In this document: positions 48,962-59,238 of the stretch, piece by piece
Layout: the number at the start of each line of letters is the position of its first letter
How positions within the stretch are numbered: the first letter of the stretch is position 1
Source of the DNA: Celeribacter ethanolicus
GTDB lineage: Bacteria; Pseudomonadota; Alphaproteobacteria; Rhodobacterales; Rhodobacteraceae
Direction: 5' to 3'
Length of the DNA stretch: 64,000 nt
NCBI RefSeq assembly: GCF_001550095.1
Contig: NZ_LRUC01000046.1
Coordinates: 1-64,000, forward strand
Notes under the pieces: generated by a model
The model's database searches: none
Told to the model about the DNA's origin: nothing
What the model saw: only the letters and a program-made list of their open reading frames with translations
Translations under genes and position numbers: made by a program

Positions 48962-49966
48962 ATGAATGGCATAGGTCGTTACCGGCGGAGATTTCAGGTG
49001 CCCACCGTTCTGGGAAGCCCTGTGATCGCGAAATTCATGGCGGCTGTGGCCATCATGGTGCTTCCGATCGCGATCGTGCGCTATATCGTGCTGGGTGAGT
49101 ATATTCTGTCGGTCTACTACACCGTCATTGTCGCGCTGATTGCCGCCGATCTCTGGTGCTATCTGAAATGGCACAAGGTGCCGATCAATCCAACGGTGCT
49201 CCTGATTGCCGTCGAGTTCGGTGCGTTTGAGCTGATCGCGCATCATGGCGCTTCTGCGGCGTTCTGGCTGTTCCCGATCACCGTGGCGGGCTTTTTCTAT
49301 TCCTCGCTGGGCGTGGCGCAGGTGATCGGTTCGATCATGACCCTGATTGGTGGTATCCTGGTGTACCGTGCGACCGGGGATTTCTGGTTCGCCTTCCGCT
49401 TCGTGCTCGCGCTTGGCACCGTGATCGTGTTCCTGCGCTTCATGCTGAAGACCATGCGGCGGCTCGAGAACGAGCTGGGCGATGCGGTGGAGCGCGATGC
49501 GCTGACCGGGTGCCGCAACCGCCGCTCCTTCATGCGCCGCCTCGAAGAGGGCCGCTTCGGCGCCGGACCGGGCAGCCTGATGTTCATCGACATCGACCAT
49601 TTCAAGCAGGTCAACGACAGCTATGGCCATGTGGTCGGCGATCAGGTGCTGTGCGTGATGGTCGAGGGCATGAGCGAAGTGCTGCGGCAACAGGAATATC
49701 TCTATCGCATGGGAGGCGAGGAATTCGCCGTGCTGCTGCCCAATGTCCCGGTCGAACTGGCCGTGCGGGTGGGCGAGCGTCTGCGGCGCCATCTGGCGGA
49801 AAAGGAACTGCCGAAAGGCATCCGGCTGACCATTTCGGTCGGGGTCGAGAGCTATTCCACCCCGGACGAGATCGAACAGACGCTGAATCGTGCCGACGCC
49901 AACCTCTACCGGGCGAAACAGGCCGGGCGCAACACGGTGATGCACCCGGGCTCCGTCGGCGGCTGA
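48962..49966 (+). CDS. Membrane-bound diguanylate cyclase (GGDEF domain)
   Basis: About 334 residues. Five or six hydrophobic helices occupy residues 25-165 with no recognised sensor domain. The GGDEF domain (175-330) has ERDALTGCRNRRSFM, FIDIDHFKQVNDSYGH and the signature RMGGEEF, so cyclase activity (2 GTP to c-di-GMP) is expected. The inhibitory I-site position (five residues before GGEEF) is RQQE instead of RxxD, suggesting weaker product feedback. GGGGAAAGG precedes ATG 48962, favouring it over 48932. Confidence 0.9.
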   Translation: MNGIGRYRRRFQVPTVLGSPVIAKFMAAVAIMVLPIAIVRYIVLGEYILSVYYTVIVALIAADLWCYLKWHKVPINPTVLLIAVEFGAFELIAHHGASAAFWLFPITVAGFFYSSLGVAQVIGSIMTLIGGILVYRATGDFWFAFRFVLALGTVIVFLRFMLKTMRRLENELGDAVERDALTGCRNRRSFMRRLEEGRFGAGPGSLMFIDIDHFKQVNDSYGHVVGDQVLCVMVEGMSEVLRQQEYLYRMGGEEFAVLLPNVPVELAVRVGERLRRHLAEKELPKGIRLTISVGVESYSTPDEIEQTLNRADANLYRAKQAGRNTVMHPGSVGG

Positions 49967-49973
49967 ACGGGGC

Positions 49974-50801
49974 TCAGCCGCGCACCACCAGAAGATCGCT
50001 CTGCGGATCGCGGATTTGCTCTTCCGTGAAACCGCCGAGCAGGCTGGGCGAGAGCGGCATGCGGCCATGGGCCCCCAGCGCGAAAAGATCGGCACCGTTC
50101 TGCGTCATGGCCGCGGCATGAGCGTCATGCACGCTGGCCGGGGTCACCTCGGGCTTCGGCAGGCCCGCAGGGATCGCGGCGCTGTCCCACCAGCCGTCGA
50201 GCCGGGCCCTGGCATCCTTGACGAAGGGGGCGAGCTGTTTCTCGCTGGCGTCTCGGGCAATCATGCCCTGATAGGGGACATGTACGGCGTGGAAGGTGGC
50301 GACCTTGGCCTTGGGCGCGAGGCTCAGCGCGGTGCGCCCGGCGGCGAGGCAGGAGGGCGACAGGTCGATGCCGCAGAGCACGGATGTGTACGGCCCGGTC
50401 ACCGGCCCCTGCACGAGAAGCACCGGGCGATGCAGCGCACGCACCAGCCGTTCCATCGTGGTGCCGGAGAACATGTCCCAGAACGGGCGCGGTTTGTGCA
50501 CGCCCAGCACCACCAGATCGACGTCGAGCGCCTCGGCCATCTCCGCGATGGTCAGCACCGGATCGCCGGTCTCGACCACGATTTCGGTGCTCTCGGGCGC
50601 ATGTTCGGATTGCGCGACGGCACCGAGCACCTCCCCGGCAGTCTGGCGCATGCGGGCGACGACCGTGGCGGGCAGGTCCTCGTCGACGACATGCATGAGG
50701 ATGATCTTGCCACCGTGTTCCTGCGCGAGTTGAACGGCGCGTTCCACGGCCCGATCCGAACGGGACGACAGGTCGCTTGCGACGAGAATGCGGTTGATCA
50801 T
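49974..50801 (-). CDS. Tandem universal stress protein
   Basis: 275 residues with two Usp folds. The first (1-130) begins INRILVASDLSSRSDRAVERAVQLA; the second (135-275) has SVLCGIDLSPSCLAAGRTAL and ends LFALGAHGRMPLSPSLLGGFTEEQIRDPQSDLLVVRG, resembling the ATP-binding G-x2-G-x9-G-S/T loop. UspE-like tandem proteins respond to stress and anaerobiosis. Convergent with the GGDEF gene. Confidence 0.88.
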   Translation of the reverse strand: MINRILVASDLSSRSDRAVERAVQLAQEHGGKIILMHVVDEDLPATVVARMRQTAGEVLGAVAQSEHAPESTEIVVETGDPVLTIAEMAEALDVDLVVLGVHKPRPFWDMFSGTTMERLVRALHRPVLLVQGPVTGPYTSVLCGIDLSPSCLAAGRTALSLAPKAKVATFHAVHVPYQGMIARDASEKQLAPFVKDARARLDGWWDSAAIPAGLPKPEVTPASVHDAHAAAMTQNGADLFALGAHGRMPLSPSLLGGFTEEQIRDPQSDLLVVRG

Positions 50802-50975
50802 GATCTCCTCCTGATGTGTTGCGGACCCCGTCTCCTCTGCGGGGACCCTCTATATATAGGGTGGCCCCGGCAATTTTTGAGGGGAGGGAGGCGAGATGTC
50901 GCGGGACGGCGGCATCATGCAAAAGTGGGGGGCAATCTGGCTTAACATCTCGAAAGCACTGCCTATATTAGGCGC

Positions 50976-52199
50976 ATGAATCCAAAGCTTTCCCATTTGA
51001 GCGAAGATCAATTTCAGGATCTCCTGAGGCGATATTACGACCCTGAGAAACCCGAAACCGTCGCGCAGTTGATCTCCGCTTTTTCTCTTGATGTGATCCC
51101 GTCACGTTTTCATACCCTGTTGCCGCCGGTCATTCTGTCCGACACCTGCCCTTATTGCGAGGACATCCATCTGCAACGAAAGCCACGCACGCGTGGCGGC
51201 TATGGCGGGCAGGAGGCTTTTTGCCCGAATTGCGGGCATCGCGATGTGCCCTATTGTGCCTGTCCGAACTGTCGCGCCCGGGCTGCGGAGGCGCGACGAC
51301 GACAGGAGCAGGCTCAGCGCGATCTGGTCCATAGCTGCTACTCCCTCGCTGAGTGGAGCGTTCCCGAGGTCGATGACTTGTCGTTGCATCTGCGCCTTTG
51401 GGCACGGGTGCTGTTTACACATGCGGTTTCAGAAGATCTGCGCCTGGCCTTGCCTTATGCGGCCAGACAACAGCCGTTGAGTCCGCTGTTGCGCCATGTA
51501 AACGATATGGTGCGTGCCTTGTTTCACGCCCGGGTGATCGCCCCCGATCCGGACAGTTCACTCTCGGCATTCGACTTCGGCGAGGGGACACCCGAGACGT
51601 TTTTCCCTGATCGGGTCGACTGGGCGTTTCTGCCGGGGCTGAGCGGTGGGGAGAAACTGGACTATGTGCGGAAATTGGACCTTTCTTTGGCGCAGGCCGT
51701 CGAACATACGAGAGGAGACGCCGCGGCGCATGACGTGCTGCGGGGGCTCTGGCTGGAGATTGCCTGCCTCGAAGCGCAGGACTTTCTTGCAAAACGACTT
51801 GAGGAATATGGCTATCACGACGAAGGGGCCGGCACGAAAACAGTGTCTGTGCTCGAAGATCTCGTGACGCGTTTTTCCCTCGGGGAAGTGTGCCATGTGA
51901 TCTACATTGCGACACGCAACGCCATGGATTACGCGCATCGGAAGGACCTCGGGCGCGGGCATGCCCTCAACCTTGTGCCGGGTAATCTTGAAATGACCGC
52001 CAATAAATATGAGGCGGAGGGGTGGCTCAAAGCCTATGGGCGCAATGCCAGATGTCCGCAATCGACCCTGAGCGCGTATTTTTTCGACAAGATTCTTGGG
52101 CTTGGCGAAGAATATTTTTCCATGCGCGCAGTGGATTGGGAGACCGACCGAGAGACAGGGGTGACGGAGGATGGCACGCCTGCCGGGAGGGGGACGTAA
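50976..52199 (+). CDS. Uncharacterised zinc-ribbon protein
   Basis: 407 residues. An N-terminal helical segment (1-50, YDPEKPETVAQLISAFSLDVIPSRFHTLLPP) looks like a small helix-turn-helix. A zinc ribbon follows: C58-x2-C61 and C83-x2-C86, then C94/C96-x2-C99 (CACPNC). The rest is mainly alpha-helical with no recognised catalytic motif. The C-terminal part HVIYIATRNAMDYAHRKDLGRGHALN and NKYEAEGWLKAYGRNARCPQSTLSAYFFDKIL is distinctive but unassigned. The gene stands alone, between a Usp gene and ssb. A DNA- or RNA-binding role is possible; nothing firm can be said. Confidence 0.65.
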   Translation: MNPKLSHLSEDQFQDLLRRYYDPEKPETVAQLISAFSLDVIPSRFHTLLPPVILSDTCPYCEDIHLQRKPRTRGGYGGQEAFCPNCGHRDVPYCACPNCRARAAEARRRQEQAQRDLVHSCYSLAEWSVPEVDDLSLHLRLWARVLFTHAVSEDLRLALPYAARQQPLSPLLRHVNDMVRALFHARVIAPDPDSSLSAFDFGEGTPETFFPDRVDWAFLPGLSGGEKLDYVRKLDLSLAQAVEHTRGDAAAHDVLRGLWLEIACLEAQDFLAKRLEEYGYHDEGAGTKTVSVLEDLVTRFSLGEVCHVIYIATRNAMDYAHRKDLGRGHALNLVPGNLEMTANKYEAEGWLKAYGRNARCPQSTLSAYFFDKILGLGEEYFSMRAVDWETDRETGVTEDGTPAGRGT

Positions 52200-52204
52200 C
52201 GAAA

Positions 52205-52226
52205 ACACCCCGCGCGAGCGGGGTGT
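52205..52226. terminator. Hairpin terminator between the zinc-ribbon gene and ssb
   Basis: ACACCCCGC (52205-52213) pairs with GCGGGGTGT (52218-52226) with loop GCGA. The minus strand is followed by TTTT, fitting ssb termination; both genes converge here. Confidence 0.82.
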
Positions 52227-52251
52227 CGGTTCGATCTTGCTCCGAGAGGGC

Positions 52252-52812
52252 TCAGAACGGGATTTCGTCGTCGTCGAGCGAGGGGCGGGCGCCGCCGCCG
52301 GAGCCACCTTGCGAGCCCCCCCCCGAGGAGCCACCGTAGCCGCCGCCCGAGGAGCCGCCATAGCCCGGATCGTCATAGCCACCGGACGGGCCCTGATCGT
52401 AACCGCCGCCGTAGCCGCCGCCACCGCCCATGCCGCCACCTTGACCGCCGCCGCCTTCGCCGCGACCGTCCAGAAGCGTCAGCTCGCCCCGATAGGGGCG
52501 CAGCACGACTTCGGTCGTGTAGCGGTCCTGACCCTGCTGGTCCTGCCATTTGCGGGTCTCCAACTGGCCCTCGATATAGACCTTGGAGCCTTTGCGCAGA
52601 TATTGCTCGGCGATGCGGGCGAGCGGTTCGGAGAAGATCGCCACCGAATGCCATTCGGTGCGTTCGCGGCGCTCGCCGGTGTTGCGGTCTTTCCAGTTTT
52701 CCGAGGTGGCGATCCGCAGGTTGCAGACCTTGCCGCCGTTCTGGAAGGTGCGCACTTCCGGGTCGCGCCCGAGATTGCCCACGAGGATGACTTTGTTCAC
52801 GGACCCGGCCAT
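52252..52812 (-). CDS. ssb: Single-stranded DNA-binding protein
   Basis: 186 residues. The OB fold (1-115) has [27 protein letters not shown] and [34 protein letters not shown] Gly-rich, Tyr-dotted linker (about 118-178) is followed by the acidic C-terminal tip DDDEIPF that recruits repair and replication partners. Features match bacterial SSB. No LexA-type site was identified upstream. Confidence 0.95.
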   Translation of the reverse strand: MAGSVNKVILVGNLGRDPEVRTFQNGGKVCNLRIATSENWKDRNTGERRERTEWHSVAIFSEPLARIAEQYLRKGSKVYIEGQLETRKWQDQQGQDRYTTEVVLRPYRGELTLLDGRGEGGGGQGGGMGGGGGYGGGYDQGPSGGYDDPGYGGSSGGGYGGSSGGGSQGGSGGGARPSLDDDEIPF

Positions 52813-52972
52813 GCAACTTCTCCCTGAGATTCTAGAGTTGGTCCCCGTTACACCATTGCCGGGGGCAGAGGGGCAAGGGCTAAAATCCGCCTGTAACAGA
52901 CACTCTGTTTGAAATGCACGGTTTTGTGGCTATAGTACGCGCGTCAGGGAAACGGTGGACGGATTTTACAAG

Positions 52973-53584
52973 ATGGCGACGACGCGGGCGTGGTATGTGT
53001 CGGGGCAGGGATTTGCTCTGGCATTGGGTGTGGCGATCTGTGCTTTGCCGGAGGCCGTTTTCGCCGGCGATACGCTGTCGACCAGCAACCGCATGGCGCT
53101 GTTTGCTTCCCAGCTCGACGTGCTCGACGGGCGCGCGGCGGAACAATATTCCAACTCCGTGGCCTATCAGCCGGAACGCTTTGGCGCCGACGGTCAGACC
53201 CAGCGCTACACCGGTGCCTACAAGGGTCAGTATTTGCCGGTCGCCGAACAGATGGCGCGCAAGCATGGCGTGCCGACCGATCTGTTCCTGCGCCTCGTGC
53301 AGCAGGAAAGCGGTTGGAACCCGACGATCCAGTCGCCCAAAGGCGCAACCGGTCTGGCGCAGCTCATGCCCGACACGGCGCGGCTTTTGGGCGTGAACAT
53401 CAACGATCCGCATCAGAACCTCGAAGGCGGGGCGCGCTATCTGCGGATGATGTACAACCGCTTCGGCAACTGGCGTCTGGCGCTTGCGGCCTATAACGCG
53501 GGGCCCGAGGCGGTCGACAAATATGACGGTGTGCCGCCCTATCAGGAAACCATGAATTACGTGCGGATCATCTACGGGTCGTAA
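52973..53584 (+). CDS. Soluble lytic transglycosylase (SLT domain)
   Basis: About 203 residues with a signal peptide ([21 protein letters not shown]). The SLT domain (95-200) has [33 protein letters not shown], with catalytic Glu in QQES, and [25 protein letters not shown]. It cleaves peptidoglycan between MurNAc and GlcNAc. ATG 52973 begins the signal peptide; an upstream GTG (52955) would extend it. It is divergent from ssb. Confidence 0.9.
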   Translation: MATTRAWYVSGQGFALALGVAICALPEAVFAGDTLSTSNRMALFASQLDVLDGRAAEQYSNSVAYQPERFGADGQTQRYTGAYKGQYLPVAEQMARKHGVPTDLFLRLVQQESGWNPTIQSPKGATGLAQLMPDTARLLGVNINDPHQNLEGGARYLRMMYNRFGNWRLALAAYNAGPEAVDKYDGVPPYQETMNYVRIIYGS

Positions 53585-53682
53585 GCCCGTCGACCGGGGC
53601 CGGGAACCATTCGCCTGTCTCAGGGGTTGTCCTTTCAACGCAACGCGGTGCCCCGGCATCGCCGTTTGAAAGGATAAGACAC

Positions 53683-54213
53683 ATGAAACGTACCGTTCTG
53701 TTTGCTCTTCTGACCTCCGCTTCCGTGACCGCGGGGCCGCTTCTGGCTGAACCGCTCGACATTTCCTCCGTCGAGGTCGAGGCCAATCTCGAAGCCGTCG
53801 ACTCGAACGCGCTCGACCGCTGGCCGGCGATTGCCGAAGACCTGACGCTGGCGATCACCGCCGGTCTGAACGATCGGATGGAAGAGGGCGGCGATTATGA
53901 CGTCCGGGTCGATGTGACCGAGATTTCCAATCTGGGCGCGACCTATCTGAGCGATGACGGCGAATTCAACCAACTCGAAGGCTGGGTCTATGTCGATGGC
54001 CCGGGCTCGGATGAAGCCCTGAAGAAATTCCACATCATGCTCAAGGCCGAGGAGCTTGAGGGCTTCAAACCGGTGAATGTCGCCATCGTGCCGCCGGACC
54101 GCGCCGCGTTCTACGACGCGCTGGTGATGGCCTTCGCCGATCAGGTGGTGACGGATGTCTCCGAGCTTCAGACCGAGTGGCTGGTGCCGGATCAGGCGGA
54201 TGACAAGTCGTAA
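53683..54213 (+). CDS. Hypothetical exported protein
   Basis: 176 residues with a signal peptide (VLFALLTSASVTAGPLLAEP). The mature part has a helix pair then alternating strands (DYDVRVDVTEISNLGATYLS; LEGWVYVDGPG; KKFHIMLKAEELEG), with no recognised domain. It is acidic, lacks Cys, and is followed by a strong terminator, so it forms a single-gene transcript. Family unknown. Confidence 0.7.
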   Translation: MKRTVLFALLTSASVTAGPLLAEPLDISSVEVEANLEAVDSNALDRWPAIAEDLTLAITAGLNDRMEEGGDYDVRVDVTEISNLGATYLSDDGEFNQLEGWVYVDGPGSDEALKKFHIMLKAEELEGFKPVNVAIVPPDRAAFYDALVMAFADQVVTDVSELQTEWLVPDQADDKS

Positions 54214-54232
54214 GCCTATACCATGAGGAGAG

Positions 54233-54260
54233 AAAGGCGGGGTGTTGGCCCCGCCTTTTT
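54233..54260 (+). terminator. Rho-independent terminator after the exported protein gene
   Basis: AAAGGCGGGG (54233-54242) pairs with CCCCGCCTTT (54249-54258) around a six-base loop, followed by T residues. Confidence 0.92.
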
Positions 54261-54367
54261 AAGTGTGGCGGGGAGGAGAGTTCGGTCTCTGGGTAATGAA
54301 CGGAACGGACAGGGAAGATTGCAGAGAATGGCTGGCATGAGCCCAGCACGCTACACGCTCTTTCGAG

Positions 54368-54952
54368 TTAAGGGGTGCGTACCAGCGACACAGAACTTGT
54401 CTGCTGGTGGGCGCCGTAAATGGTTTGCACGGCAATAATGCAGAACTGCAAGCTCCCTTTCCGAACCGAGAACTTGCCGCGCTCTACCAGCTGAACATCA
54501 TAGCCTCGCGACGTCAGATACGAAAGTACGCGGGCAATTTGAAAGCCAGAAGATGAACACCCTATACCAAAGTGGTTCTTCTTTCCCTTACTTACAATCT
54601 CATTGTGGCGTGAAATATCAATGATCGTTGCACTCATTACAAATAGGGTGTCTTTTCCGAACGCGGCGGGAGAGCTGCCAAAAACCTTTTCATAACGGGC
54701 CGTTGTCGCGGAAGGGTTCGAGCTCGTGAAGCCCTGACGTGCCAGAGCTTCGGCTTGCACCAGCTTGCCCTGCAAAGCCCGCTCACATTGAGCCAGTAGA
54801 GTATCTTCCGTGGCATTTCGCAGCGGGATGCTCGCCAAGAAGGCTTCTCTACCCGCGTCAGCAGTTTCCTGAAATGGTGCTGTGCAAGCAGCAAGACTAA
54901 GCGCAGCACACAAGTAAATAGCTTTTTGAAACAATAAATTAATCCCTCTCAT
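54368..54952 (-). CDS. Lower-GC lipoprotein of unknown family
   Basis: About 194 residues from ATG 54952. Lipobox LSLAAC ends a lipoprotein signal (LLFQKAIYLCAALSLAAC). The mature protein has a helical part (ETADAGREAFLASIPLRNATEDTLLAQCERALQGKLVQAEALARQG) and a strand-rich C-terminus. AT content is clearly higher than neighbours and rare codons (TTA, ATA, AGA) are frequent, suggesting recent acquisition. No relatives recognised. Upstream 54953-55113 contains no gene. Confidence 0.6.
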   Translation of the reverse strand: MRGINLLFQKAIYLCAALSLAACTAPFQETADAGREAFLASIPLRNATEDTLLAQCERALQGKLVQAEALARQGFTSSNPSATTARYEKVFGSSPAAFGKDTLFVMSATIIDISRHNEIVSKGKKNHFGIGCSSSGFQIARVLSYLTSRGYDVQLVERGKFSVRKGSLQFCIIAVQTIYGAHQQTSSVSLVRTP

Positions 54953-55113
54953 GGCACTCCGTGCCTGTACTATGCAATCTACAGCGTTAATGCACGACTG
55001 CCCAGCCGCAATTCGATACCCCAGAATAGTTGCACTTTCAAAGGGTCGCTTTGTCCGCAAAGCAGACCTTCCCACCCACACCAAAGGAGCACAACGCCTT
55101 CCCTTAAAAAAGA

Positions 55114-56007
55114 TCACCGCGTTTGGCGGAAGTCCCTTGGCGACAGGCCGGTGTGTTTGTGGAACGCCCTGCTGAAATAGGCGGCCGAGTGGAAGCCGAG
55201 TTTCTCGGCGATGGATTTCACCGGCAGATCGGTTTCACGCAGCATCCGGCGGGCTTCGAAATGCAGCCGGTCGGCGAGGATTGCCGAAGCCGAGCGGCCG
55301 CAGGCGATGTTGCAGGCGCGGGTCAGGTGCGTGGGGGTCACGCCGAGGGCTGCAGCGTAATGGCCGACCGAATGGCCTTCGCGCAGCTCGCTTTCCACAA
55401 GGGCTGTGAAGGCGGCGGCGAGGCGGCGGGAGGCGTCGGGGGCCATGTCATAATCGGGCATCACCGCCATCTGACGTTCGAGCCAGATAGCGATCATACC
55501 GGCCTGAAGTGCCATGGCGCGCTCGCGGCCCGCCTGATGGCCGTCGATCTCGCGTTGCAGGGCCTCGATCATGCCGGTGATCTCGTTTTGCTGATGCACC
55601 TCACGAAAGCGCATGTGCAGCGGCTCCTCGGGCAGGCCGAGGGCGACATCGTCGGGCAGGTGAACGCGGTAGCCCATGACCTGACCGACGGGCTCGAAGC
55701 CGTACATGGTGCGGGTCGGCAGGAACAGAAGGTTGTGCGGGCCGAAGCCGCGGGTGACGCCGGAGACGGTGATCCGGCCCTGACCGCGGGTGAACCACAG
55801 AAGCGTCGGACTGCGGTGGCTGCGCATCGCCTGCATGCGCCATTTTTCCGCCGTCGAGAGCGTGTTCGAGCCACGCCCCAAAGGCAGCACGCGATAGGCG
55901 GGCTGGACGGGAATGTCGGGAATGTCCGGCGCGCGCAGCTTGCGCTTTTTCGGGGTCTCGGGGAGCGGGGATGCATCCGTCGTGACTTGTTCTGTGACTT
56001 TGGACAT
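55114..56007 (-). CDS. AraC-family transcriptional regulator
   Basis: About 297 residues. An AraC-type cupin sensor (40-165) is followed by two helix-turn-helix motifs (GHSVGHYAAALGVTPTHLTRACNIACGRSASAILADRLHFEARRML; PVKSIAEKLGFHSAAYFSRAFHKHTGLSPRDFRQ). The closest style is the PobR/HpaA or DdtR type of AraC activators, though the effector is unknown. ATG 56007 is preferred to 56058 because TGGGGC lies ahead. No catabolic genes lie beside it; targets are unknown. Confidence 0.88.
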   Translation of the reverse strand: MSKVTEQVTTDASPLPETPKKRKLRAPDIPDIPVQPAYRVLPLGRGSNTLSTAEKWRMQAMRSHRSPTLLWFTRGQGRITVSGVTRGFGPHNLLFLPTRTMYGFEPVGQVMGYRVHLPDDVALGLPEEPLHMRFREVHQQNEITGMIEALQREIDGHQAGRERAMALQAGMIAIWLERQMAVMPDYDMAPDASRRLAAAFTALVESELREGHSVGHYAAALGVTPTHLTRACNIACGRSASAILADRLHFEARRMLRETDLPVKSIAEKLGFHSAAYFSRAFHKHTGLSPRDFRQTR

Positions 56008-56181
56008 CTGCCCCAGAGGTGGGGTTTGGAAAATTTTTCTCGAAAAGCTCTCGGGCATGGCGCAGGATCGTGTTCGGTTTGTACAACTGCGCCGACCCTA
56101 GCGCTGCGGGGCGGCCTGTCAAAGAAAATCTTGTGTTTTCAATGTGATATGTTTTTTCGATGAAGCGCCCGCTAGCGCTGC

Positions 56182-57069
56182 TCAGGGCAGCGATATCTTG
56201 TGGTAGGCTTTCATGCGCGCCCTAAACCATGTGCGCTGACGTTTGGCATATTGCCGGGTCGCCACGGTCGCCGCCTCTTTTGCCTGCGAAAGCGTCATTT
56301 CGCCCAAGAGATGCGCGATGAGTTCCGGCGCGCCGATGGCCTTGGCGGAGGGCAAAGCGGGGTCCCAGGAGGCGAGATTGGCCCGCGCCTCATCCAATGC
56401 GCCGTCGCGCAGCATGAGATCGAATCGCCGGGCGATCCGGGCGTTGAGCCAGTCGCGGTCGGCCTCCATCACGATGGGAAAACAGGCGGGCAAGGGCAGG
56501 GCGGGCGGCGGCGTGTCGGCCTGCCAGGCGGCAAGACCCCGGCCCGTGGCGCGCAGCACTTCCCAGGCACGTTGCACCCGCATCGGATTGAGCCGGTCGA
56601 TTTTTGCCGCGGTTTCGGGGTCTTCGGCGTCCAATTCCGCCAGAAGCCCAGCATGACCGCCCTCGTCGAACCGCCGGGCGTCGGCGCGTGCGCGGATCTC
56701 TGCCGGGGTTTCCGGGATCTCGACCAGCCCTTCGGTGAGTGCTGCAAAGTAAAGCCCCGTTCCACCGACGATGATCGGGCGCTCCGGACCGGACAGGTAG
56801 GGCGCGATGTCGCGCAGCCAGTGCCCGACGGAATATTGCGCGTCCCCGGCGACGTGACCATACAGCACATGCGGCGCGCGGGCCTCGTCCTCAATCGACG
56901 GTCGGGCGGTCAGAACGCGCCAGTTTTGAAACACCTGCAACGCATCGGCGTTGACGATGACGCCGCCCTGGGCCTCGGCGATCTGGAGTGCCAGCGCGGA
57001 TTTTCCCGAGGCGGTCGGACCGGCGATCAACACCGGCTGGTCGGGCGATATGTCGAAGGGCAGGGTCAT
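56182..57069 (-). CDS. miaA: tRNA dimethylallyltransferase
   Basis: About 295 residues. Walker [15 protein letters not shown] (13-26), [20 protein letters not shown] and [18 protein letters not shown], then [14 protein letters not shown], all match MiaA. It adds a dimethylallyl group to A37 of tRNAs reading UNN codons. Start 57069 opens the mononucleotide-binding fold. Confidence 0.93.
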   Translation of the reverse strand: MTLPFDISPDQPVLIAGPTASGKSALALQIAEAQGGVIVNADALQVFQNWRVLTARPSIEDEARAPHVLYGHVAGDAQYSVGHWLRDIAPYLSGPERPIIVGGTGLYFAALTEGLVEIPETPAEIRARADARRFDEGGHAGLLAELDAEDPETAAKIDRLNPMRVQRAWEVLRATGRGLAAWQADTPPPALPLPACFPIVMEADRDWLNARIARRFDLMLRDGALDEARANLASWDPALPSAKAIGAPELIAHLLGEMTLSQAKEAATVATRQYAKRQRTWFRARMKAYHKISLP

Positions 57070-57184
57070 GCCTGCGCATGTTTCAGGGCACGATTGCGCT
57101 GTCAATGACACTTTGGCCTTGGAGCGGATGTAAGGGTTGTTATATTGTAACAAAATATTCTCATCGGACATGTAAGAGGTCAAA

Positions 57185-57625
57185 ATGGAAACGGCTCTGG
57201 GTTTGTATGCCACAATAGCGACGTATCTCGTGGACAACCACGCAAGCGATTGGTGGGCCCCCTACCTTCTGGCCGTTGCCTTCGGTGTACCGTCCTATGC
57301 GGTCTCGGTGAGCCCGGAGGAGCGGCGGCCGCAACGCATTCTGGGGTGGCTCATCGGCGGGCCGCTCTTTGTGTCCGGAGGGACGCTCTGGTGTCTTGTC
57401 GAAACCGGAACAGAGTTGACGCAGGACGTCATGCTGTTTGGACTCGCGATGAACGCTTTGTTTCTCATGACGAACATGGTGATCTTGATACTGCGCACGG
57501 TGCCGCTTTTCGTTGCCGAGCCTGCGGTTCGGTATGCGTTTCGTGTGCAGCCCATCGGTTTCATCATTGTGGTGACATGGTCTCTGGCCATGCTCTCTGT
57601 CATCGCCATGTATCTTTCCATCTGA
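57185..57625 (+). CDS. Small membrane protein of unknown family
   Basis: 146 residues with four predicted membrane helices (about 24-44, 50-70, 83-108 and 120-143). AAGAGG lies about six bases before ATG 57185. No motif recognised. It sits between the divergent miaA gene and pyrH and is not part of the conserved pyrH block; function unknown. Confidence 0.65.
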   Translation: METALGLYATIATYLVDNHASDWWAPYLLAVAFGVPSYAVSVSPEERRPQRILGWLIGGPLFVSGGTLWCLVETGTELTQDVMLFGLAMNALFLMTNMVILILRTVPLFVAEPAVRYAFRVQPIGFIIVVTWSLAMLSVIAMYLSI

Positions 57626-57756
57626 GCCAACCGGGAAGGATGCCGAGGGAAAAACGCGGCGATACAGCGAACTGCGCGAAAAACGTCCATTGAACCTGCC
57701 GGGGTTTTCGACCATTTTGGCGGCCATCAACCACATCAAAATACCGGGGACATCTG

Positions 57757-58518
57757 ATGAGCGACGCAGCGCTTGAGGCGGGCCAAGTGCCTGAGGCTGG
57801 CCATCCTGCCACGAAATATAAACGTGTGCTTCTGAAAATCTCGGGCGAGGCGCTCATGGGCGATCAGGGCTTCGGCCTGCATCCGCCGACCGTCGAACGC
57901 ATCGCGAAAGAGGTGAAATCGGTGCACGATCTCGGAGTCGAGATTTGCATGGTGATCGGCGGCGGCAACATCTTCCGCGGGCTTCAGGGCTCCGCACAGG
58001 GGATGGAACGGACCACGGCCGATTACATGGGCATGCTCGCCACCGTGATGAACGCGCTTGGTATGCAGGCGGCGCTCGAAGCGCTCGGCATCCACACCCG
58101 GGTGATTTCCGCGATCACCATGAACGAGGTGGCCGAGCCTTACATCCGTCGCCGCGCCGTGCGTCACCTCGAGAAGAAGCGGATCTGCATCTTCGCCGCG
58201 GGCACCGGCAACCCCTATTTCACCACCGACACGGCGGCGACGCTGCGCGCCAACGAGATGGCCTGTGAGGCGATCTTCATGGGCAAAAACGGGGTGGACG
58301 GGGTCTACGACAAGGATCCGAAGACCAACCCGGATGCGAAGCGCTACGATCACGTCAGCTATGACGAGGTGCTGCGCAAGAATCTCAAGGTGATGGACGC
58401 TTCGGCAATTGCGCTGGCACGCGACAACAAACTGCCGCTGATCGTCTTCCCGCTCGATGCGCCGGGGGGGTTCCGGTCGATCCTGGCGGGCGAAGGCACC
58501 TATACATTGGTGAACTGA
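57757..58518 (+). CDS. pyrH: Uridylate kinase
   Basis: 253 residues. [64 protein letters not shown] and [21 protein letters not shown] are diagnostic of bacterial UMP kinase. An extra Pro/Ala-rich N-terminus (about 15 residues) is usual in alphaproteobacteria. It starts the conserved pyrH-frr-uppS-cdsA-dxr-rseP-bamA block. Confidence 0.95.
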   Translation: MSDAALEAGQVPEAGHPATKYKRVLLKISGEALMGDQGFGLHPPTVERIAKEVKSVHDLGVEICMVIGGGNIFRGLQGSAQGMERTTADYMGMLATVMNALGMQAALEALGIHTRVISAITMNEVAEPYIRRRAVRHLEKKRICIFAAGTGNPYFTTDTAATLRANEMACEAIFMGKNGVDGVYDKDPKTNPDAKRYDHVSYDEVLRKNLKVMDASAIALARDNKLPLIVFPLDAPGGFRSILAGEGTYTLVN

Positions 58519-58588
58519 TCCGGCTATAAGCACCGGCGACGCGCCTCTCTTCGGGGAGGCATTCGAGAGATAAGAAGGGGGAACACCC

Positions 58589-59149
58589 ATGTCTGAAGAG
58601 TTCGAACTCGACACCGCCGATCTGGCGAAACGGATGGATGGCGCAATCTCCAACCTGCGCACCGAATTCGCCTCGTTGCGCACCGGGCGCGCCTCTGGCT
58701 CGATGCTGGAACCGATCATGGTCGAATCCTACGGCCAGATGACCCCGATCAACCAGGTCGGCACCGTCAACGTGCCGGAGCCGCGCATGGTGACGATCAA
58801 CGTCTGGGACAAGTCGATGGTCAACAAGGTCGAAAAAGCGATCCGCGAGAGCGGCCTCGGGATCAACCCGCAGCTCAATGGCACGATCATCATGCTGCCG
58901 ATCCCGGAGCTGAACGAGGAGCGTCGCCGCGAGCTGACCAAGGTCGCCGGCCAATATGCCGAACACGCCCGCGTCGCCGTGCGTAACGTGCGTCAGGACG
59001 GCATGCAGCAAATCAAGAAGAACAAGGACGGCATGTCCGACGACGACCAGAAATTCTGGGAATCCGAGGTGCAGGAGCTGACCGACAAGCATATCAAGCT
59101 GATCGACGAACATCTTGCCTCGAAGCAGGAAGAGATCATGCAGGTGTGA
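58589..59149 (+). CDS. frr: Ribosome recycling factor
   Basis: 186 residues. [67 protein letters not shown] and the C-terminal helices ([26 protein letters not shown]) match RRF. It releases ribosomes from mRNA with EF-G after termination. Length is normal. Confidence 0.95.
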   Translation: MSEEFELDTADLAKRMDGAISNLRTEFASLRTGRASGSMLEPIMVESYGQMTPINQVGTVNVPEPRMVTINVWDKSMVNKVEKAIRESGLGINPQLNGTIIMLPIPELNEERRRELTKVAGQYAEHARVAVRNVRQDGMQQIKKNKDGMSDDDQKFWESEVQELTDKHIKLIDEHLASKQEEIMQV

Positions 59150-59238
59150 TCCGGGCCGGGGCTGCGGCCCAGACGACCGATGCGATTGCGAAGCGCCCCG
59201 CGCGGGCGCTTCCGCTGTAGAGTAGAGTGAGAGACGTG

